Shown one piece after another: positions 57,292-64,000 of a stretch of DNA of 64,000 nt (positions are counted from its first letter, which is position 1; every line of letters begins with the position of its first letter). The position numbers and the translations under genes were made by a program. The stretch comes from Pyrinomonadaceae bacterium (GTDB lineage Bacteria; Acidobacteriota; Blastocatellia; Pyrinomonadales; Pyrinomonadaceae). The notes under the pieces were generated by a model, which ran no database searches, had not been told where the DNA came from, and saw nothing but the letters and a program-made list of their open reading frames with translations. The stretch lies in the NCBI GenBank assembly GCA_028284415.1, contig JANQRU010000005.1, positions 372,001-436,000 on the forward strand. Direction: 5' to 3'.

Positions 57292-59886
57292 ATGAGATTT
57301 GACAGATTTACAATTCGTGGGCAGGAAGCCGTGCAAAATGCTATTGGTGTGGCTGAAAAAAGCCAGAATCAACAGGTTGAACCTGAACATTTGATGGTTT
57401 CTTTGCTCGAACAAGAGCAGGGCGTTGTTAGTGCAATTCTTGGAAAGGTCGGAGCAAATCGCAACGCGATTGTTGCCGAAATGGAAGCAGCAATCGCCAA
57501 GCATCCTAAAGTTACAGGTGGACAACAATATTTCAGCACACGCATCAATTCCATTTTCGCCGAAGCACAAAAAGAAGCCGAAAAGATGGAAGATGAATAC
57601 ATTTCGACTGAACATCTTTTGCTGACAATTGCTTCGGAAAAAGATGGAGATGCAGGAAGGATTCTGCGTTCAAATGGCGTCAAGGTTGAAGATGTCCGCA
57701 AAGCCATTGAAGAAATGCGTGGCGGTTCAAAAATTACCGACCAAAATGCCGAAGAAAATTTTCAAGCATTAGAAAAATATGCTCAAGATTTAACTGAGAT
57801 GGCTCGGAAAGGAAAGCTTGATCCGGTTATCGGGCGTGATGATGAAATTCGTCGAACAATTCAGATTTTGTCGAGGAGACGTAAAAATAATCCTGTTTTA
57901 ATTGGTGAACCGGGTGTTGGGAAAACGGCGATTGTCGAAGGACTTGCTCAAAGAATTTCTTCGGGCGATGTTCCCGAAACTTTGAAAAACCGCAAGCTTG
58001 TTTCTTTAGATTTGGGTGCGATGCTGGCGGGTGCAAAATACCGTGGTGAGTTTGAAGACAGATTAAAAGCAGTTCTAAAAGAGATTGAAAAATCAGATGG
58101 GCAGATTATTCTCTTTATTGACGAACTGCATACGCTGGTAGGTGCAGGTGCTTCGGAAGGTGCGATTGACGCATCGAATATGTTAAAACCTGCACTCGCC
58201 CGCGGAACTTTGAAAGCCGTTGGAGCAACAACTCTTAACGAATATAAAAAATATATCGAGAAAGATGCGGCTTTGGAGCGACGTTTTCAACAAGTTTACG
58301 TCGCCGAGCCTTCGGTTGAAGATACGATTTCGATTCTACGCGGTTTGAAAGAAAAATATGAAGTGCATCACGGGGTTCGCATCACTGATGCAGCGATTCT
58401 TTCGGCAGCAACGCTTTCACATCGCTATATTGCCGACAGATTTTTGCCCGATAAGGCGATTGATTTGATTGACGAAGCGGCTTCGCAACTGCGTATCGAA
58501 ATTGATTCGCTTCCACAAGAAATTGACGAACTCGAACGCGAGATTTTACAGCTTGAGATTGAAAAACAAGCTTTAAGCCGTGAAGACGATGAAAAATCTA
58601 TTGAACAATTAGACGACATCGAAAAACGCATTGCTGATTTGCAGGAAAAATCTTCGGCGATGAAAGCCAAATGGCAATCGGAAAAAGCCGAGATTGAAAA
58701 AATGCGTTCGGGCAAAGAGGATTTGGAACAAGCAAAATTAGAGCTTGAACAAGCAAGGCAAGCTGGTGATCTGAATAAAGCTGCCGAACTGCAATATGGA
58801 ACGATTCCCGAACTTGAAAAACGAATTGAAGGTGAACAAGATCGTCTTGCTGATCTGCAATCGGATGGCGTCATGCTCAAAGAGGAAGTTGATCAAGAAG
58901 ATGTCGCTCAAATCGTTGCCAAATGGACTGGAATACCGGTCTCAAAAATGCTCGAAGGCGAGATGCAGAAACTTCTCAAAATGGAAGACAATTTGCGTCG
59001 TCGTGTGATTGGTCAGGAAGAAGGTTTGGTTGCTGTAGCAAACGCTGTCAGACGTTCGCGAGCAGGATTACAAGATCCAAATCGCCCTATAGGTTCATTT
59101 ATATTCTTAGGACCAACTGGTGTTGGTAAAACCGAAACCGCAAGGGCTTTGGCAGAGTTTTTATTCGATGACGAAAGAGCGATTACACGGCTCGATATGT
59201 CCGAATATATGGAAAAACACGCCGTTGCGAGAATGATTGGTGCACCTCCGGGATACGTTGGCTATGAAGAAGGTGGACAATTAACAGAAGCGGTTCGTCG
59301 CAGACCTTATTCGGTTGTGTTATTCGATGAAATAGAAAAAGCACATCCAGATGTCTTTAACATCTTGTTGCAAATTCTTGACGAGGGTCGTTTAACTGAT
59401 TCAAAAGGTCGCACGGTCGATTTCAAAAACACTGTTCTAATTATGACAAGTAACTTGGGTTCAACTGTCGGTTCGACAGACCCATTAGTTGATACAACTG
59501 AAAAAGACAGAGTTTTAGAGGCACTGAAAAATCATTTCCGACCTGAATTTCTTAACCGAATTGATGACATTGTTGTCTTTACAAAACTCGGAAAAGAAGA
59601 GCTAGCAGGAATTATTGACGTTCAGCTAAGAAGATTACACAAATTATTAGCGGAAAAAGATTTAAGCATTGAGCTAGATGAGTCTGCAAAAGATTTATTA
59701 CTTGAAAAAGGTTATGATCCCGCTTTTGGTGCAAGACCTCTTAAACGTGCGATTCAGACTTTGATTCAGAATCCGCTTGCTGTAAAACTTTTGAACGGCG
59801 ATATTCAAAGCGGCGATAATGTCAAAGTTTCGGCGAAAGATGGGGAATTAACTTTTACACCTGAAACGGCTACGGCAGCAGCATAG
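57292..59886 (+). CDS. clpB: ClpB protein disaggregase
   Basis: 864 residues, full-length ClpB. N-domain (1-150), D1 with GEPGVGKTA and [20 protein letters not shown] and pore loop [10 protein letters not shown], coiled-coil M-domain (about 410-525), D2 with [19 protein letters not shown], pore loop [13 protein letters not shown] and [16 protein letters not shown]. All canonical residues are present. With DnaK-DnaJ-GrpE it rescues aggregated proteins. It lies between hsp20 and grpE. Confidence 0.96.
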   Translation: MRFDRFTIRGQEAVQNAIGVAEKSQNQQVEPEHLMVSLLEQEQGVVSAILGKVGANRNAIVAEMEAAIAKHPKVTGGQQYFSTRINSIFAEAQKEAEKMEDEYISTEHLLLTIASEKDGDAGRILRSNGVKVEDVRKAIEEMRGGSKITDQNAEENFQALEKYAQDLTEMARKGKLDPVIGRDDEIRRTIQILSRRRKNNPVLIGEPGVGKTAIVEGLAQRISSGDVPETLKNRKLVSLDLGAMLAGAKYRGEFEDRLKAVLKEIEKSDGQIILFIDELHTLVGAGASEGAIDASNMLKPALARGTLKAVGATTLNEYKKYIEKDAALERRFQQVYVAEPSVEDTISILRGLKEKYEVHHGVRITDAAILSAATLSHRYIADRFLPDKAIDLIDEAASQLRIEIDSLPQEIDELEREILQLEIEKQALSREDDEKSIEQLDDIEKRIADLQEKSSAMKAKWQSEKAEIEKMRSGKEDLEQAKLELEQARQAGDLNKAAELQYGTIPELEKRIEGEQDRLADLQSDGVMLKEEVDQEDVAQIVAKWTGIPVSKMLEGEMQKLLKMEDNLRRRVIGQEEGLVAVANAVRRSRAGLQDPNRPIGSFIFLGPTGVGKTETARALAEFLFDDERAITRLDMSEYMEKHAVARMIGAPPGYVGYEEGGQLTEAVRRRPYSVVLFDEIEKAHPDVFNILLQILDEGRLTDSKGRTVDFKNTVLIMTSNLGSTVGSTDPLVDTTEKDRVLEALKNHFRPEFLNRIDDIVVFTKLGKEELAGIIDVQLRRLHKLLAEKDLSIELDESAKDLLLEKGYDPAFGARPLKRAIQTLIQNPLAVKLLNGDIQSGDNVKVSAKDGELTFTPETATAAA

Positions 59887-59898
59887 TTTTGTAATCTG

Positions 59899-59982
59899 CA
59901 ATACGCTTTACGTAATTAGTTTTTAGATTTGTAATCGTAAACAGATAAAATGTAATCTAAAGCCTGAACGCAAAGCGTATTG
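59899..59982. repeat. Inverted repeat between clpB and grpE
   Basis: Perfect 11-bp arms CAATACGCTTT (59899-59909) and AAAGCGTATTG (59972-59982), 62 nt apart. It fills the gap just before the grpE start and may be a transcript-processing or attenuation structure. Confidence 0.5.
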
Positions 59983-59988
59983 CGTAAA

Positions 59989-60723
59989 ATGAATAACGAA
60001 ATTATGAGTTGGTTTAAGAGAAAAATGAATAACGAAAATTTTGGAAACGAAGAAGAAATTAATGAAGAGGAAGCAACTGAAATTCCCTTCCAAGACAAGC
60101 GTCGTGTTAGCGAAGATGGTGAAAGAATTAATATAGAGGTAAACGACGGAAACGAAGAAGTGAAACAAGAAGTAAAAGATCCGCCCAAATCACCAGAAGT
60201 CGTCAAACTTGAAAACGCTCTGAAAGAGATGTCAATCCGTTGTGAAGCAGCGGAAACCAAACTCGTCGGAGTTCAGCAAAGATTTGAAGAAGAAAAATCA
60301 AAACTTGAGCAGGAAACTGCCGAGAGGCGTGATCGTATGAAAAAGTCGCTAGAGCAGAGAGCCGATCAAGGTCGCTTGAGTTTTCTGAATTCACTTTTGC
60401 CCGTTTTGGATAATTTAAATTTGGCTATAGCTGCTGCAGAAGACAATCAATCGTTTGAGAATCTCATTGGTGGTGTAAAAGGTACGGCGAGGAGTTTTGA
60501 GCAAGCTTTGATGAGTGTCGGTGTTGAAACAATTGACACTGAAGGTCAAAAATTCGATCCACAATTGATGGAAGCCGTCGAAATGAAAGAATTCGATGAT
60601 CCTGAATTAGATGGAATTGTAACGGCAGAATACACCGAAGGTTACACATTTAAGGGACGCTTGCTTCGTGCTGCTCGTGTACAGGTGGGTAGGGCAATTC
60701 AGTCACAGGCTAATGCCGAGTAG
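59989..60723 (+). CDS. grpE: GrpE nucleotide-exchange factor
   Basis: 244 residues from ATG 59989. A long acidic N-terminus is followed by a coiled coil (about 70-125) and the GrpE head: LSFLNSLLPVLDNLNLAIAA, SFEQALMSVGVETIDTEGQK, FDPQLMEAVEM and YTEGYTFKGRLLRAARVQV. It releases ADP from DnaK. The start is uncertain: three ATGs (59989, 60004, 60025) lie in a stretch where ATGAATAACGAAA occurs twice; only the third has an AAGAG-like signal before it. dnaK and dnaJ are not in the window. Confidence 0.9.
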   Translation: MNNEIMSWFKRKMNNENFGNEEEINEEEATEIPFQDKRRVSEDGERINIEVNDGNEEVKQEVKDPPKSPEVVKLENALKEMSIRCEAAETKLVGVQQRFEEEKSKLEQETAERRDRMKKSLEQRADQGRLSFLNSLLPVLDNLNLAIAAAEDNQSFENLIGGVKGTARSFEQALMSVGVETIDTEGQKFDPQLMEAVEMKEFDDPELDGIVTAEYTEGYTFKGRLLRAARVQVGRAIQSQANAE

Positions 60724-60745
60724 GGCAAAAACTTAGAGAGTAGAT

Positions 60746-61306
60746 TTGAGATATTTAGATAAATTATTTGTTGGTTTTTGTTTACTGTTTATCGCTCTCG
60801 GATGCGGAAATTCAGAAGATGTTGAAAAGAAAGACACCAATGCAGTAACTAAACAAACGCCAACAGTTCAAAAGACACCTGAAGTCTCAAAACCAAAATT
60901 AAAGAAAGATGTTGATGTTATTCAAATGGCGAATAAATCAGCATCTTTTTTTGACGAAGCGTTTGGCGAACCAGCGAAGGTGACACCTATCAAAGATAAC
61001 CCGAGATTGATGCCCGGCGAATATCGTGAATATAAAATCGAAGGACATCCAAAAGGTTTGTCGGTTAGATTTTATAGAGATCAAGCCAAGCGTTTTAATT
61101 TGCTTTTGGGGAAACCTGAAAAATCTTCGAAGGAAGCTCTTGAGAGGATATTCAAAATAGATATTGGGGGAATGAGACGAATCAAAAGTGATTCTCTATC
61201 AGAAACATGGGAAGGCAAATCCAAGGGAATTAATTTCAAAACTGCCTACGCGAAACGAAACAAGGCTGGTGGCGATTTTGTGATGCTTCATGCTGAAATC
61301 AGGTAA
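60746..61306 (+). CDS. Lipoprotein of unknown function (TTG start)
   Basis: 186 residues. It begins with TTG: the lipoprotein signal LDKLFVGFCLLFIALGCGNS lies upstream of any ATG in frame. The lipobox is IALGC. A Thr/Lys/Pro-rich linker (about 30-55) precedes a globular part with GEYREYKIEGHPKGLSVRFY and EALERIFKIDIGGM. No family is recognised. It follows grpE by 22 nt. Confidence 0.7.
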   Translation: MRYLDKLFVGFCLLFIALGCGNSEDVEKKDTNAVTKQTPTVQKTPEVSKPKLKKDVDVIQMANKSASFFDEAFGEPAKVTPIKDNPRLMPGEYREYKIEGHPKGLSVRFYRDQAKRFNLLLGKPEKSSKEALERIFKIDIGGMRRIKSDSLSETWEGKSKGINFKTAYAKRNKAGGDFVMLHAEIR

Positions 61307-61344
61307 AAGCAACTGCTTTTTGAAGTCAACACATCATAATTACC

Positions 61345-61776
61345 ATGAAAAAATTTATAAGTTTGTTGTTTGTATTGTTTTGTCTTTTTGCTGTTCAAAG
61401 TTTCGCTCAAAAAAATACTGGACATAAAGGTCACATTTCCGTCAGTATATTTTTTGAGGATACCGATGAGCCTTTTACAACATCTATTCACATTGATTAT
61501 GACCCAAATGATGGCAAGAGTTTTGGCGGTGGCACTAGTCGGGGTTCAGAACATTGCGATTCACCTTCTTGCAGTTATGGTTTTGCAGGAACTGCTTATA
61601 AAACAAGCAAAAATAAATTCGATGTTTCAGTCTGGCTTAGTTTTAGCGAAAAATGGGAAAAATGTGACATCAAGAAAAAATTTCAAATAACCAAGAACAG
61701 AGATGTCAAGATGAACTTAAATTGCAATATGAAATTAATAGCAAAATTTGTCCTAAATTCAAAAAAAGAAGGATAA
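61345..61776 (+). CDS. Small secreted protein, unknown function
   Basis: 143 residues. The signal peptide FISLLFVLFCLFAVQSFAQ is clear. The mature part looks all-beta, with four cysteines (EHCDSPSC, KCDIKKK, LNCNMK). No known family is recognised. It lies 38 nt after the lipoprotein gene and may be in the same unit. Confidence 0.65.
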   Translation: MKKFISLLFVLFCLFAVQSFAQKNTGHKGHISVSIFFEDTDEPFTTSIHIDYDPNDGKSFGGGTSRGSEHCDSPSCSYGFAGTAYKTSKNKFDVSVWLSFSEKWEKCDIKKKFQITKNRDVKMNLNCNMKLIAKFVLNSKKEG

Positions 61777-61913
61777 ATTTATCTTGTGAAAATAATAACT
61801 TTCGCTTTCCCTTTTCCGCATCTTTTCCAAATGTTATCATTTAATTTAGGGGCAGATAATTACTGCCAAATGGCATCATAAGTTTTAGATATTTACACGA
61901 GAGAAGTAATTAT

Positions 61914-64000
61914 ATGGCAGACATAGAAACTTATAAAGATAAATTCAGCGACAGTGGTCGGAGAGTTTTAGAATCAGCTCTTGATGACTCAAGAGATAGA
62001 GACCAAAACTACGTTGCGGTCGGACACATTTTACATTCGCTGACTGAAGAAGAAGAAGAATTATTTAACGCAACAATGCGGGACTTGTCGGTTGATCCCC
62101 GTTCGGTAAAATTGCTGATTGAAAAACGTGTTGAAGCAAGTAAACAACACACAGGAAAAGGATTTCGAATCGCTCCTGAAACAACCGATTTATTCAAGCG
62201 TTCGATGGATAGAGCCAGATCGCAAGGACGTCGTGTAATTGACGCAAGCGATTTATTTTATGTTTTATCAAATGATGAACGCAGTCTTTTAAACGATATT
62301 TTGCAAAATCTGGGCGTTGGCTATGAAGAACTTTCGCAGACTGCTCGGACGAGAATTCGTAAACGTCAAAAAGAAGAAGATCGTATTCGTAAAAAATACG
62401 AATTGCCATCCTATCTGAAACACTTTGGTGTATCACTTAATAAAATGGCAAGGCAGGATAAATTACCACCCGTCATTGGACGTGAAAAAGAAATTCGCCA
62501 GATGATCGAGATATTATCTCATCGAGAGCGTTCAAATTCGCCGATGTTAGTCGGTGAACCCGGCGTTGGTAAGACTGCTGTAGCAGAAGGTCTTGCACGT
62601 CTTATTGAACTCGAACCCGATAAAGTTCCCGAAAGATTACGCAATTCGCACATTGTTCAATTACAAATGGGCGGAATGGTTGCTGGAACGATGCTTCGTG
62701 GAATGTTCGAAGAACGTATCAAAGGTGTAATTGATGAAGTTAAAGAAAGAGAAAATATAATTCTTTTTATTGACGAAGCACACACGATCATCGGTGCGGG
62801 TGCGGCTCTCGGAACTTCTTCCGATGCGGCAAATATGTTCAAGTCTTCGCTTGCTCGTGGAGAACTGAGAATCATTGGAGCAACAACTTTAACGGAATAC
62901 AAAGAATATATCGGCGAAGACGAAGCTCTGGCGAGACGTTTCCGACTTGTAAAAGTTGAAGAACCTTCAATCGAAGAAACTAAAGAAATTCTGCTCGGCG
63001 TTCGTCCGCGTTTAGAGAAAAATTACTCCGTCACAATTTCCGATGAAGCCATCAATATGGCTTTGGAGATGTCGCCAAAATACATACGCAATTTACATCT
63101 TCCAGACAAAGCTATTGGCTGGCTTGATACTGCATCCGTTAAGGTTGAGATCAATGAGCCAAGCTCTTTGGTCGTAAAACCCGAACACATTGTCGAAGTC
63201 ATTTCTCAGGAATCACGCATTCCGAAAGACATGATTTACCGCGACACAACCGACCGCTTCTCCGTTATGGAAGAAAAATTGGCGGAACGTGTCGTTGGAC
63301 AAAAAGAAGCTGTCCAAGCAGTTGCAGAAAGATTGCGACTCAATAAAGGACCACTCAAAGAAAATCATTATTCACCTGATGGAGTTTTGCTTTTCTTAGG
63401 ACCGACGGGTGTTGGTAAAACAGAATTAGCCAAAGCCGTCGCCGAATTTATGTTCGGAAGCGAAGAAAAAATGGTTCGCATTGATATGTCCGAATATGGT
63501 GATGGAACGGTTGGTATCGAAAAACTAATCGGTATGCCTAGAGGAATTGTCGGAAGTGAACGCGGTGGGATTTTAACCGAACAGCTTCGTGAAAACCCAT
63601 ACACAGTTCTTCTACTTGATGAGGTTGAAAAAGCTAATCCATCTTTGATGAATATTTTCTTGCAAGCTTTCGATGAAGGCTGGCTAACCGATGGACGTGG
63701 TAAGAAGGTTTATTTATCCGATGCGATTGTCATAATGACATCAAACTTGGGTTCAGAAAGCTTCAAAAAATACGAGAAACCGCTTGGCTTTGGTACAAAA
63801 TCTTTAGGTGATATTAAAGAAATTAAGGGCGATGTAATGAAAGCTGCTGAAAAACGCTTTACTCCTGAATTTCGTAACAGAATTGATGAAATTATCGTCT
63901 TTTCGCCATTAACGATGGATGAGGTCAGAGAAATCGCTAAACTCTACATCGGTAAAATTCGCAAACAGATGGAGCAGCAAGGCAAATTTATCGAGGTTAC
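61914..64000 (+). CDS. Divergent ClpA/ClpC-type AAA+ ATPase, C-terminus beyond window
   Basis: About 695 residues are visible; the gene runs off the right edge. The start ATG 61914 has GAGAGAAG upstream. A Clp N-like domain (about 10-150) is followed by D1 with [18 protein letters not shown] and ILFIDEAHTIIGAGAALGTS, and D2 with [20 protein letters not shown] and TVLLLDEVEKANPS. There is no long M-domain, so it is ClpC/ClpA-like rather than ClpB. Both pore loops depart from the family: D1 has TMLRG where KYRG is usual and D2 has RGIVG where PGYVG is usual, removing both aromatic residues. Whether it pairs with ClpP cannot be seen. Confidence 0.85.
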   Translation, partial: MADIETYKDKFSDSGRRVLESALDDSRDRDQNYVAVGHILHSLTEEEEELFNATMRDLSVDPRSVKLLIEKRVEASKQHTGKGFRIAPETTDLFKRSMDRARSQGRRVIDASDLFYVLSNDERSLLNDILQNLGVGYEELSQTARTRIRKRQKEEDRIRKKYELPSYLKHFGVSLNKMARQDKLPPVIGREKEIRQMIEILSHRERSNSPMLVGEPGVGKTAVAEGLARLIELEPDKVPERLRNSHIVQLQMGGMVAGTMLRGMFEERIKGVIDEVKERENIILFIDEAHTIIGAGAALGTSSDAANMFKSSLARGELRIIGATTLTEYKEYIGEDEALARRFRLVKVEEPSIEETKEILLGVRPRLEKNYSVTISDEAINMALEMSPKYIRNLHLPDKAIGWLDTASVKVEINEPSSLVVKPEHIVEVISQESRIPKDMIYRDTTDRFSVMEEKLAERVVGQKEAVQAVAERLRLNKGPLKENHYSPDGVLLFLGPTGVGKTELAKAVAEFMFGSEEKMVRIDMSEYGDGTVGIEKLIGMPRGIVGSERGGILTEQLRENPYTVLLLDEVEKANPSLMNIFLQAFDEGWLTDGRGKKVYLSDAIVIMTSNLGSESFKKYEKPLGFGTKSLGDIKEIKGDVMKAAEKRFTPEFRNRIDEIIVFSPLTMDEVREIAKLYIGKIRKQMEQQGKFIEV

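Noticed and set aside
61914..64000. Divergent Clp ATPase as a type VI secretion ClpV
   Set aside because: No other type VI genes are in the window and the pore-loop changes do not match ClpV as I know it.

Overview
The window comes from a Gram-negative bacterium of moderately low G+C (about 40% by eye), most likely an acidobacterium of the Blastocatellia/Pyrinomonadaceae type. The clues are sigma factors of the TIGR02999/PF07638 group paired with large PknB-type kinases, an Oar-like TonB-dependent receptor with a carboxypeptidase-regulatory domain, TIGR03067 and GANPPTP-type secreted proteins, and many signal peptides ending in AQ. This placement is inference from gene content; no rRNA or tRNA gene was seen.

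Layout. 1-5 kb: secreted proteins, a decayed SDR gene, an NTF2-like protein and a lipoprotein. 5-9 kb: sigma factor 1 with a transmembrane kinase/beta-propeller sensor. 9-23 kb: mixed housekeeping and envelope genes (methyltransferase, M28 peptidase, endolysin-like protein, Oar-type receptor, SDR, LolCD-like ABC pair, SbcD, Lon-substrate-binding-domain protein, catalytically dead alpha/beta hydrolase). 23-30 kb: S55-type secreted peptidase, oligopeptide-binding-like protein, ppGpp-hydrolase-like HD protein, SIMPL protein, moaE/moaD and an acyl-CoA ligase. 30.5-45.6 kb: two more sigma factor-kinase modules enclosing a locus for two large secreted multidomain proteins and a DsbA-like oxidase. 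45.7-56.4 kb: M1 aminopeptidase carrying two in-frame palindromic repeats, TonB-like protein, and a nucleoside salvage and uptake operon. 56.7-64 kb: protein quality control (Hsp20, ClpB, GrpE, and a divergent Clp ATPase cut by the window edge).

The most interesting feature is a repeated regulatory architecture. Three paralogous modules each consist of a sigma factor followed by a kinase that starts with the same ~70-residue domain. Each module is divergent from a gene preceded by the same bipartite DNA element (TGAnn, 17 nt, YCGTTnA or a close variant, 6 nt, TAGA). Six copies were found with invariant spacing: upstream of an NTF2-like protein, a DUF2059-like secreted protein, two large secreted proteins (one promoter is tandemly duplicated) and a small unknown protein. 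The sigma genes themselves have TATAAT -10 boxes. This looks like a family of sensor kinase/sigma regulons, probably controlling secreted effectors.

One of those secreted proteins (38403-40775) ends in a domain resembling the membrane-binding domain 4 of cholesterol-dependent cytolysins: TGLAW of the undecapeptide is kept, and a GTTI loop lies at almost the same distance as GTTL in the toxins. With the neighbouring cysteine-rich paralogue and the DsbA-like protein, this suggests an exported, disulfide-bonded, membrane-targeting system under sigma/kinase control.
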